Source: CAYNLG01 sp964397995
GTDB lineage: Bacteria > Planctomycetota > Phycisphaerae > FEN-1346
DNA: 14,761 nucleotides
Direction: 5' to 3'
Assembly: GCA_964397995.1 (NCBI GenBank)
Contig: CAYNLG010000088.1
Span: 1 to 14,761, forward strand
A program made the translations under genes and the position numbers. Each line of letters opens with the position of its first letter. Positions within the stretch are counted from its first letter, which is position 1. Shown piece after piece: positions 7,255 to 13,937 of this stretch. Below the pieces are notes generated by a model that saw nothing but the letters and a program-made list of their open reading frames with translations, did no database searches and was not told where the DNA came from.

Positions 7255-8372
7255 GGTCGCCTCTCGAGCAGGAGAAGGGTGACCGCGAAGAGTTGCAGCA
7301 GGGCCGCGACCTGCAGAAACAGGTACCGCGGCTCCATCGTGAGGCCGAGCACCAGGGCACAGAACAGGGCGGCCGCGGTCAGGACGTATGCCAGGAGGCG
7401 TTGCCAGGAGAGGCCGGCGTCCATCTGCCGCCGCGTCATCCGCCGGACCTCGCTCAGGAGTTCCGCCAGGTGGGGATGGTGCGGCAACGGCGTCTGGGCC
7501 TCCTCTTGGAATGATCGAGGTTCGGAGGGGGCCGTCTCGGACGATGCGACGGGCTCAGGCTCCGCGTCACGTTCGGGCAAAGGTTCGGGCTCAGGCACGT
7601 CGGCAGACGGCTCCGCCACTGCGTCCGGCTGGGCCTCTTTCACGGCTTCGGCCGGCGCTTCCGCCGCCTCGGTCTGCGCCACCGCCTCGCGGGCCGCCCG
7701 TTCGGGTCCCGGCGCAGGAGGCGGCGTGGGCGTCTCGGCTTCCGTAGGCTCGGACGCCGTCTCCGGCGGCGCCGTAGGCCCTTCGTCCGCCTCGACCGGC
7801 GGCTCCTCGCCCAGGATAACGGCCGCCGCGGCCCCCAGGTCGGCCACTTCGGCCTCCGGTGGTTCGACGCCGTCCGGCCGCCGCGGGCTGTCCGTCTCTG
7901 GCGAGGGCAGCTTGATCGTCCACACGCCCGCCGCCTGGCCGGCCTGCACGTCTCGCCACGAATCGCCGACCAGCCAGGACGCCCCCAAGTCCAGGTCCAG
8001 TTCCTCGGCTGCCTGGTGAACCATCCCCGGCTTGGGCTTACGGCACGGGCACTCGACGGCCAGGTCCGGCCGCCGCGCAACCGTCGCGTCCGGGTGGTGC
8101 GGGCAGGCGTAGTAGGCGTCGATGCGGGCTCCGAGGACGTCCAGTTGGCCGTCCAGGGCCGCGTGGAACCGTTCCAGGTCGGCCTCCGTGAGCCGGCCGC
8201 GGGCGATGCCCGACTGGTTCGTCACGACGACCAGCTTGTAGCCGGCCCGGGCCAGGCGCACGAGCGCCCTGGCCGCCCCGGGCAGGATGCGGATCTGCTC
8301 GGGCCGCGCCGCATAGCCGACGTCCTCGATGAGGGTGCCGTCGCGGTCCAGGAAGACGGCCGGGTGGGCCAC
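7251..8372 (-). CDS. gmhB: Heptose 1,7-bisphosphate phosphatase with acidic linker and two C-terminal membrane helices
   Basis: Residues 1 to about 188 are a GmhB-type HAD phosphatase, which removes the 7-phosphate of D-glycero-manno-heptose 1,7-bisphosphate. They carry nucleophile motif DRDGT at 9-13 (Asp9, Asp11), VTNQSG at 50-55, a zinc site from Cys90, His92, Cys108 and Cys110, RKPKPGM at 111-117 and GDSWRDVQAG at 136-145. Ordinary GmhB proteins end near residue 190. Here a low-complexity stretch rich in Pro, Glu and Ala follows (about 189-298), then an amphipathic basic segment (302-325) and two hydrophobic helices (about 326-345 and 350-368). The frame is open throughout with the same GC-rich codon use, so this looks like a genuine fusion that anchors the enzyme to the membrane. 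The start is GTG at 8372; the Shine-Dalgarno GGAGGAG overlaps the final codons and stop of gmhA. The stop overlaps waaF as ATGA. Confidence 0.88.
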   Translation of the reverse strand: MAHPAVFLDRDGTLIEDVGYAARPEQIRILPGAARALVRLARAGYKLVVVTNQSGIARGRLTEADLERFHAALDGQLDVLGARIDAYYACPHHPDATVARRPDLAVECPCRKPKPGMVHQAAEELDLDLGASWLVGDSWRDVQAGQAAGVWTIKLPSPETDSPRRPDGVEPPEAEVADLGAAAAVILGEEPPVEADEGPTAPPETASEPTEAETPTPPPAPGPERAAREAVAQTEAAEAPAEAVKEAQPDAVAEPSADVPEPEPLPERDAEPEPVASSETAPSEPRSFQEEAQTPLPHHPHLAELLSEVRRMTRRQMDAGLSWQRLLAYVLTAAALFCALVLGLTMEPRYLFLQVAALLQLFAVTLLLLERRP

Positions 8373-8375
8373 GGG

Positions 8376-8969
8376 CTACTCCTCCGGCTGGGGCTCAGGG
8401 CGGCTGCACAGGGCGGCCTCGACCTCGCGGCAAAGGGCGTGGATGAGGACGAGGTGGCCTTCCTGGACGCGCGGGCTGCCGTCGGCGGGGACCGCGATGC
8501 AGACGTCCGAGAGCTCCCGCAACTTCCCCCCGCCGCGCCCCGTCATGCCGAGGACGCGGGCGCCGCGCCGGCGAGCGGCCGAGGCGGCCTTGAGGACGTT
8601 CGCGCTCCCCCCGCTCGTCGAGAGGCACCAGAGGACGTCGCCCTCGCGGACCAGGGCCTCCACCTGACGCTCGAAGACGGTCTCGAAGCTGTAATCGTTG
8701 CCGATGGCCGTCAGGACGCTCGTGTCGGTCGTCAGGGCGACGCAGGGCAGGGGCGCCCGGTCCACCAGGAACCGGCCCACCAACTCCCCCGCCACGTGCT
8801 GGGCCTGGGCCGCGCTCCCGCCATCGCCGATCAGGTAGACCGTGCGGCCGGCTCGGAGCACGTCGATCAGGATCCGCGCGGCCTCGGCGGTGGCCTCCAG
8901 CGTCGCGTCGGCCAGTTCCGCCAGGGCCGCTTCGGCGGCCCGGATGTCCTCGCGAAGGCTCTCGATCAT
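8376..8969 (-). CDS. gmhA: Phosphoheptose isomerase GmhA
   Basis: This 197-residue cytosolic SIS-domain enzyme converts sedoheptulose 7-phosphate to D-glycero-D-manno-heptose 7-phosphate, the first step to ADP-heptose. Visible are the phosphosugar loop GDGGSAAQAQHVAGELVGRF at 48-67, the second SIS block STSGGSANV at 117-125, and VQEGHLVLIH at 168-177. Residues His58, Glu62, Gln169 and His177 fall where the zinc ligands of characterised GmhA enzymes lie (His61, Glu65, Gln172, His180 in E. coli numbering), with the same spacing. Length is normal, with a short acidic tail. ATG at 8969 overlaps the hldE stop as ATGA and has GGAGG six to seven bases upstream. A longer in-frame start would fall inside hldE and is not needed. 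It sits between hldE and gmhB, as expected for the pathway. Confidence 0.95.
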   Translation of the reverse strand: MIESLREDIRAAEAALAELADATLEATAEAARILIDVLRAGRTVYLIGDGGSAAQAQHVAGELVGRFLVDRAPLPCVALTTDTSVLTAIGNDYSFETVFERQVEALVREGDVLWCLSTSGGSANVLKAASAARRRGARVLGMTGRGGGKLRELSDVCIAVPADGSPRVQEGHLVLIHALCREVEAALCSRPEPQPEE

Positions 8970-10480
8970 GGCTGGCCCTCCTTGCGGCCCTCGCCGTCGG
9001 CCTCGGCGCGGCGGATGCGATCCAGGATACCGGTCGTGCTGAGCCCCGGGACGAGCTTCACGAGTTCGACGCGGCCGCCGTAGGACTCCACGAACGCGCG
9101 GCCTACCACGCCGCGCTCCCGCCAGTCCTCGCCCTTGACGAGCACGTCCGGGCGCATCTTGCGGACCAGCCGGTCCGGCGTCGGCTCGTCGAACAGGCAC
9201 AGGTAATCGATGGCCGCCAGCGCCGCCAGCACCCGCACCCGCTGGTCTTCCGGCGCCACGGGCCGCCCGGGGCCCTTCTTCTGGGCCCGGACGCTCCGGT
9301 CCGTGTTCAGGCCGACCACCAGGACGTCGCCGAGGCGGCTGGCGGCCTCGAAGAAGGCCACGTGCCCGGCGTGCAGGATATCGAAGCAGCCGTTCGTGAA
9401 GACGACCGTCTCGCCTAGCGACCGGTGCCGCTGGAGGTCCCGGACGAGGTCGTCGGCGGTCCGGAGCTTGTCGCCGCTCTTGCGGACCTGGCTGAGCAGG
9501 TCGGCGACGATCTCCTCGCGGCTGACGGGCTGGACGCCGAATTTCTCGACCTCCAGGCCCCCCGCCACGTTCGCCAACTCCACGGCCTCGCGGTAGCTCG
9601 CCCCGGCCGCCACCGCCAGTGTCACCACGGCGATGACCATGTCGCCCGCGCCGGCGTTGTCGTAGACCTCGCGCGGGCGGGTGGGGACCATGCGGCCGGG
9701 GCCTTTGGCGGGGGCCAGGTACGCCCCCTCCTTATCGAGCGTCACGACGCAGGCGTCGAGATTCAGGTTCCGGACGAGGGCCTTGGCGGCGCGGCCGACG
9801 GCCCGGCCGTCGCCCAAGGCCATGCCGGACGCCTCGTGGGTCTCGTCCCGGTTGGGCGTCAGGAGTGTTGCCCCGCGGTACTTCCGGTAGTCCTGGCCGC
9901 GGTACGGGTCCACGCAGACAAGGATGCCGCGCCCCCGGGCCAGCTTGATCGCCTCCTGGGCCAGACGCTCGGTCACGAGGCCCTTGGCGACGTCGGAGAT
10001 GACGACGGCGTCGGCCCGCTCCAGGCTCCGCGCGATGCGTTTGAGAAGGCGGTCCTCGACGTCGCGCCCGATGGGCCGCACGTCCTCCCAATCCACACGC
10101 AGGACCTGCTGCGGGATGCGGTGCTGGGCCTTGCCGATGTAGCGGGTCTTGACGGTGGTGGGCCGGTCCGCCAGGCGCAGGACGCCACCCACCCGGGCCC
10201 CGGTCTCCTTGAGCTCCGCGACGACCTGCTCGCCGTCGGCGTCGCGTCCGACGAGACCGAAGACGTCGACGTCGGCCCCGAGGGTCCGCAGGTTGCGGGC
10301 GACGGAGCCGGCGTTGCCCAGCCGATGCTCCTCGTTGGTGGCCCGGAGGACCTGGATGGGGGCCTCCTGGCTGATGCGCTCGGCGTCGCCGTAGACGTAC
10401 CGGTCGAGCATCAGGTCGCCGATGAGGCACACGCGGGGCCGGCCCAGGTGGTCCGTCAGGTCGATCAGGCGTCGGTACAT
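8966..10480 (-). CDS. hldE: Bifunctional heptose 7-phosphate kinase / heptose 1-phosphate adenylyltransferase
   Basis: This 504-residue protein joins two enzymes of ADP-heptose synthesis. The N-terminal ribokinase-type domain (about 1-325) phosphorylates heptose 7-phosphate at O1. It shows GDLMLDRYVYGD at 21-32, RLGNAGSVARNL at 53-64, LTPNRDE at 207-213 and the anion-hole and catalytic-base motif DNAGAGDM at 274-281 (Asp280). The C-terminal nucleotidyltransferase domain (about 345-490) transfers AMP to heptose 1-phosphate, with FTNGCFDILHAGH at 361-373, GLNTDRSVR at 390-398, KGEDW at 449-453 and STTGILDRI at 481-489. Order and length match the fused HldE (RfaE) of E. coli, about 477 residues. 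ATG at 10480 has GGAGGAG about 12 bases upstream, overlapping the stop of the previous gene. The stop overlaps gmhA as ATGA, and the product of GmhA is its substrate. Confidence 0.96.
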   Translation of the reverse strand: MYRRLIDLTDHLGRPRVCLIGDLMLDRYVYGDAERISQEAPIQVLRATNEEHRLGNAGSVARNLRTLGADVDVFGLVGRDADGEQVVAELKETGARVGGVLRLADRPTTVKTRYIGKAQHRIPQQVLRVDWEDVRPIGRDVEDRLLKRIARSLERADAVVISDVAKGLVTERLAQEAIKLARGRGILVCVDPYRGQDYRKYRGATLLTPNRDETHEASGMALGDGRAVGRAAKALVRNLNLDACVVTLDKEGAYLAPAKGPGRMVPTRPREVYDNAGAGDMVIAVVTLAVAAGASYREAVELANVAGGLEVEKFGVQPVSREEIVADLLSQVRKSGDKLRTADDLVRDLQRHRSLGETVVFTNGCFDILHAGHVAFFEAASRLGDVLVVGLNTDRSVRAQKKGPGRPVAPEDQRVRVLAALAAIDYLCLFDEPTPDRLVRKMRPDVLVKGEDWRERGVVGRAFVESYGGRVELVKLVPGLSTTGILDRIRRAEADGEGRKEGQP

Positions 10481-10489
10481 GCGGGTCGG

Positions 10490-11449
10490 TCACTCCTCCC
10501 CGGCGGGCTCGAGGGCCGCCAGCACCAGGTGCCGCAGCAGGGGCAACATGATCTCGTGATGGCCCGTGAAGGCCATGCCGCGCTCCGTCGGGCGGCGCAG
10601 CACGTTCTGGGTCGGCCGGTAGTGCTGAATCTGGTCGAAGTTGGCCGTGACGAGGCCCGAGAGGTTGGCCCCGAGGTTGACGGCCACCGTGTAGGCCTTC
10701 ATGAAGACTTCCGGCAGGATGACGGCCGAGCCGACGTTCAGCCAGACGCCGCCCGCGAAGTCGCCGAGCACCGCACAGAGCTTCCGGAAGTCGAGCAGCG
10801 TTGCCTCGCCGAGCGCCCCGCCGTCCAGGTCCGGGTGGACGTGGACCGTGTCGGTGCCGATGGCGACGTGGACGGTGGCGGCCACGCCGAGGCGGCTGGC
10901 GGCCGCCAGGACGCTGGCCTCGGCGTGCGGAAAATCCTCCGGGTCCTCGTTGATCAGGTCGCCGAGACCCGCCCCGAGGCCGCGGTGGCGGCCCAGGAGG
11001 ACGGCGTCGTTGAAGTGGCCGGGCGTCTCTTCGACCATGCCGAACCGGCCGTCGCGCATCGTCTCGGCCGGGTCCTCGCTCGTCTGCCCGTGGAAGGCCA
11101 GTTCCAGGTCGTGCAGCGCTCCGGCCCCGTGCGTCGCCACCGCCGTGATGATGCCGCGCTCCATCAGGTCCACCAGCACCGGCCCCAAGCCGCACTTGAT
11201 GACGTGCCCGCCGAAGGCGACGCCGACCGGGGCGTCGGCGCGGACGGCCGTGGCGATGGCTTGGGCGAGCGACCGAAGCCCCGTGGTGACAGGGGTTTGC
11301 GGCCACGAGGCGACCCAAGCGGCGAACGGGGCGTCGGGCGCGGCGGGGGCGGCCAGGTCGTTCAGCGAGACCTTGTGCGTCCGCTCGGCGATCGACAGGA
11401 ACTTCAGCGCCGAGGTATCGACCGGCTCGTAGGTCCGGGGTTGACGCAT
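10490..11449 (-). CDS. Deoxyhypusine-synthase-like protein of unknown function
   Basis: This 319-residue protein looks like a member of the deoxyhypusine synthase superfamily, a Rossmann-type NAD-binding fold, but is not a standard enzyme of that kind. Supporting blocks are GGHVIKCGLGPVLVDLMERG at 80-99 followed by THGAGALHDLELA at 106-118, which parallel the region of deoxyhypusine synthase that ends in its TTAGG-E-D motif. NVGSAVILPEVFMKA at 238-252 parallels the active-site lysine region. Other likely conserved blocks are GTDTVHVHP at 198-206, HYRP at 276-279 and GHHEIM at 296-301. Bacteria generally lack the eIF5A substrate, so the reaction here is unknown. ATG at 11449 is preferred over an upstream TTG because GGAGGGGG lies just ahead of it. 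The gene lies 19 bases after lpxK and 9 before hldE, so it is probably co-expressed with lipid A and heptose genes. The family call is from memory of motifs. Confidence 0.65.
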   Translation of the reverse strand: MRQPRTYEPVDTSALKFLSIAERTHKVSLNDLAAPAAPDAPFAAWVASWPQTPVTTGLRSLAQAIATAVRADAPVGVAFGGHVIKCGLGPVLVDLMERGIITAVATHGAGALHDLELAFHGQTSEDPAETMRDGRFGMVEETPGHFNDAVLLGRHRGLGAGLGDLINEDPEDFPHAEASVLAAASRLGVAATVHVAIGTDTVHVHPDLDGGALGEATLLDFRKLCAVLGDFAGGVWLNVGSAVILPEVFMKAYTVAVNLGANLSGLVTANFDQIQHYRPTQNVLRRPTERGMAFTGHHEIMLPLLRHLVLAALEPAGEE

Positions 11450-11468
11450 CCGACCCCCTCCGGGCGGG

Positions 11469-12566
11469 CTAGTGGGCAAGCAGGGCGGCCACCCGCGTCC
11501 GGAGCGCGTCCGCCCCGGCCGCGAGCGTCAGCTCGACCTCCAGGGCCAGCACCTCGACCGGCCCCATGGTGACCGCTCCCGCCAGCAGCGGCCGCCATTT
11601 TACGAAATCCTTGGCCGTCGTCACAAGCATCTTGCACCCGGCCTCTCTGGCTTCGGACGCCAGGGCTGCCAACTCCGCCGCCGTGTACGCGTGGTGGTCC
11701 GGGAACCGGGCCTCGGCGGCGACCGTCGCACCGAGGGCCTCGAGCGTGCGGTGGAAGGCCTCCGGGTGGCCGATGCCGCTGGCGGCCACGATGCGGGCGT
11801 CCTCCAGGCGGTAGAGCGACTCCGGCGACCCGTCCGGCCGCACCAGCCGCTTCGGCTGGTGGGCCGCCCTTAGGACCGGTACCCCCCCGCGCGCCCACCG
11901 TCGCACCTCGTTCTCGACGGCGTCTGAGGCCGCGTCGCCCGCCAGGTCCGTCCGCGTCAGCACCACGACGTCCGCCCGCTTCAGGGCCGACGGCGGCTCC
12001 CGCAGGAGGCCGCGCGGCAAAACGTGCCCGAACCCCAGCGGCCGCAGGGCGTCCACCAGCACGATGTCCAGGTCGCGGTACAGCCGCTGGTGCTGAAACC
12101 CGTCGTCGAGCAGAAAGACGTCGGCGGGCCGCTTCCGGGCAAGGTGGCGGCCGATGGCGGCCGCGCGGTCCGGGTCCTCCAGATGGACCACGCCGGGGCA
12201 GAGACGCTCCAGTTCCCGGGCCTCGTCGCTCCGGGTACCGGCCTCGGCCTTGTAGCCGCGGCTGACGACGACCGGCACCAACCCGAGGTCCCGGACCAGC
12301 CGCGCGAGGGTGGCCACCATGGGGGTCTTGCCGGTGCCGCCGACCGAGAGGTTGCCGACGCTGATGACCGGGCGGCCGACGCGTATCGCCTTGCCGCGAA
12401 AGAGGTTGCGCGCCGCGAGGCCCGCCCGGTACGCCCCCGCCAGAGCCGAGAGGCCCAGGCGCTGGAGTGAGGCGGCGGGGCCGGTGCGGCGGCCGGAGAC
12501 AAGGTCCAGCCACGCCTGGCGGCGTGGGTCGCCCCGGGCGGCGGGAAGGCCCGCAGGTTCGGTCAT
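11469..12566 (-). CDS. lpxK: Tetraacyldisaccharide 4'-kinase LpxK
   Basis: This 365-residue inner-membrane-associated P-loop kinase phosphorylates the 4' position of the tetraacylated disaccharide 1-phosphate, giving lipid IVA in lipid A synthesis. Key features are the Walker A block GNLSVGGTGKTP at 71-82, VVVSRGYK at 99-106, the catalytic DDGFQHQ at 154-160, VDALRPLGFGHVLPRGLLRE at 171-190, VVLTRTD at 201-207, FPDHHAYT at 288-295 and TTAKDFVKW at 316-324. The hydrophobic/basic N-terminal region (about 34-63) fits the membrane-binding helix of the family. The frame stays open far upstream, but that part is antisense-free shadow of the dehydrogenase gene, which shares the strand in another frame. 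ATG at 12566 with GGAG about seven bases upstream gives the normal length. It lies 32 bases after the dehydrogenase gene. Confidence 0.94.
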   Translation of the reverse strand: MTEPAGLPAARGDPRRQAWLDLVSGRRTGPAASLQRLGLSALAGAYRAGLAARNLFRGKAIRVGRPVISVGNLSVGGTGKTPMVATLARLVRDLGLVPVVVSRGYKAEAGTRSDEARELERLCPGVVHLEDPDRAAAIGRHLARKRPADVFLLDDGFQHQRLYRDLDIVLVDALRPLGFGHVLPRGLLREPPSALKRADVVVLTRTDLAGDAASDAVENEVRRWARGGVPVLRAAHQPKRLVRPDGSPESLYRLEDARIVAASGIGHPEAFHRTLEALGATVAAEARFPDHHAYTAAELAALASEAREAGCKMLVTTAKDFVKWRPLLAGAVTMGPVEVLALEVELTLAAGADALRTRVAALLAH

Positions 12567-12598
12567 ACGCGGCTCCGTCCGGGCCGCGGCGGCGCCGG

Positions 12599-13693
12599 TC
12601 AGGCCTGGAGCTTCCGGATCATGGCCTGGCCCATCTCGCGGGTGCCGACGGCCGTCGGGTCGTCCCGGTTGGGCTTCATGTCGTAGGTCACGTCTTTGCC
12701 CTCGGCGATGACCGCCGCGATGGCCGCCTCCAGCCGGTCGGCCGCCTCGGTCTCGCCCAGGTGCCGCAGCATCAGCACGCCCGAGAGGATCAGGGCGGTC
12801 GGGTTCACCTTGTTCTGCCCCTTGTACTTTGGGGCCGACCCGTGGGTCGCCTCGAAGGTCGCGATCTCGTCGCCGATGTTCGCCCCGGGCGCCACCCCCA
12901 GGCCGCCCACCAGGCCCGCGGCCAGGTCGCTCAGGATGTCGCCGTACAGGTTCGGCAGGACCAGGACGTCGTACAGCTCCGGCTTCTGCACGAGCTGCAT
13001 GCACATGTTGTCGACGATCCGGTCTTCGAAGTCGATGTCCGGATACTCCTTCGCCACCTCGCGGGCCACCGCCAGCCACAGGCCGTCGGTGTGCTTCATG
13101 ATGTTGGCCTTGTGGACGGTGGTGACCTTCTTGCGGCCGTACTGGCGGGCGTACTGGAAGGCGAAGTGGTGGATGCGCTCCGTGCCCTCGACGCTGATCG
13201 GCTTGATGCTGATGCCGGTCGAGTCCTCGCCCGTGACGATCCGCTTGTCGTCGGAGAGGCGGTTGATCGTCGCGTGCAGCTCGTTGGTGGCCGGCTGGCC
13301 CTGGGCGAACTCGACGCCCGCGTACAGGTCCTCGGTGTTCTCGCGGACCACCACCAGGTCGATGTCTTCGTACTTCGACCGCACGCCCGGGTAGCTCTTG
13401 CACGGCCGCAGGCAGGCGTACAGGTGGAACGTCTGGCGCAGGGCGACGTTCACGCTGCGGAACCCCTTGCCGACGGGCGTCGTGATGGGCGCCTTCAGGG
13501 CCACCTTGGTCCGGGCGATCGACGCCATCAGGGCGTCGGGCAGGGGCGTGCCGTATTTGTCGAGGCAATCCACCCCGGCCTCCTGCGCGTCCCAGTGGAT
13601 GGCGACACCGGTCGCGTCGATGACGTCGCGGGCGGTTTCGGCGAGGCTCGGGCCGACGCCGTCGCCGAGGACGAGGGTCACGTCATGGGCCAT
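12599..13693 (-). CDS. Isocitrate dehydrogenase, NAD-type (isocitrate/isopropylmalate dehydrogenase family)
   Basis: This 364-residue cytosolic enzyme of the beta-decarboxylating dehydrogenase family most likely oxidises isocitrate to 2-oxoglutarate with NAD. The substrate loop is FRSVNVALRQ at 78-87, with Ser80 and Asn82 where isocitrate dehydrogenases bind the gamma-carboxylate. Arg86, Arg96 (ACLRP) and Arg118 (VVRENTEDLYAG) are further substrate residues. Catalytic Lys195 lies in VHKANIMK, metal-binding NLYGDILSD is at 248-256, and the cofactor region HGSAPKYKGQNKVNPTA spans 284-300. Short length and that cofactor segment resemble NAD-dependent enzymes rather than the longer NADP-dependent E. 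coli Icd. 3-Isopropylmalate and homoisocitrate dehydrogenase are less likely because of the RSxNxxLR loop. ATG at 13693 has AAAGGA ten bases upstream, and a good promoter lies further upstream. It heads the operon, though its TCA-cycle role has no clear link with LPS. Confidence 0.85.
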   Translation of the reverse strand: MAHDVTLVLGDGVGPSLAETARDVIDATGVAIHWDAQEAGVDCLDKYGTPLPDALMASIARTKVALKAPITTPVGKGFRSVNVALRQTFHLYACLRPCKSYPGVRSKYEDIDLVVVRENTEDLYAGVEFAQGQPATNELHATINRLSDDKRIVTGEDSTGISIKPISVEGTERIHHFAFQYARQYGRKKVTTVHKANIMKHTDGLWLAVAREVAKEYPDIDFEDRIVDNMCMQLVQKPELYDVLVLPNLYGDILSDLAAGLVGGLGVAPGANIGDEIATFEATHGSAPKYKGQNKVNPTALILSGVLMLRHLGETEAADRLEAAIAAVIAEGKDVTYDMKPNRDDPTAVGTREMGQAMIRKLQA

Positions 13694-13758
13694 GGTCAGC
13701 GGGTCCTTTTCCGGTCTGCGGGGTTCGGTTTGAGGGATGGCGTGGCCTTGAACGACGC

Positions 13759-13787
13759 ATGCTACGGCCGCCCCGCGGCGGAGTCAA
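13759..13787 (-). promoter_or_regulatory. Sigma70-like promoter of the dehydrogenase-LPS operon
   Basis: On the minus strand the -35 box TTGACT (13787-13782) and the -10 box TAGCAT (13764-13759) are separated by exactly 17 bases. The -10 box lies about 65 bases upstream of the dehydrogenase start codon, facing it. This is the only good promoter I see ahead of the eleven minus-strand genes. Confidence 0.6.
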
Positions 13788-13844
13788 GGACGTTGCGGTC
13801 GGCGGACGCGGCCCCGGGTGGTGGCGTCGGGCGGCGGGCGCCCG

Positions 13845-13873
13845 TTGATTTGGGGCCGGCGGGCCGCTAGGAT
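13845..13873 (+). promoter_or_regulatory. Sigma70-like promoter of glyQS
   Basis: The -35 box TTGATT (13845-13850) and -10 box TAGGAT (13868-13873) are separated by exactly 17 bases and face the glycyl-tRNA synthetase gene. Transcription would start near 13880, leaving a leader of about 58 bases. The two divergent -35 boxes are 57 bases apart. Confidence 0.55.
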
Positions 13874-13899
13874 AACCGCCCTTGAACCCCGGCGGCACG

Positions 13900-13923
13900 C
13901 GCTGGCTGATGCCGCCGCCAGCG
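13900..13923 (+). promoter_or_regulatory. Leader hairpin close to the glyQS ribosome binding site
   Basis: CGCTGGC (13900-13906) pairs exactly with GCCAGCG (13917-13923). A second stem, GGCGGC (13891-13896) with GCCGCC (13911-13916), interleaves with it, so the two stems are alternatives. The downstream stem ends just before GATGAGGA, the probable Shine-Dalgarno region. A regulatory role is only inferred. Confidence 0.25.
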
Positions 13924-13937
13924 ATGAGGAACGCAGG

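Noticed and set aside
9425..11572. Long plus-strand open frame (about 715 residues) antisense to hldE and the deoxyhypusine-synthase-like gene
   Set aside because: Composition (Val/Asp/Gly/Arg/His-rich, no domain) is that of an antisense shadow. The minus-strand genes have strong family evidence.
12567..13568. Upstream extension of the lpxK frame by more than 300 residues
   Set aside because: The extension is Arg/Gly/Pro-rich shadow of the dehydrogenase gene on the same strand in another frame. LpxK has its normal length from the ATG at 12566.
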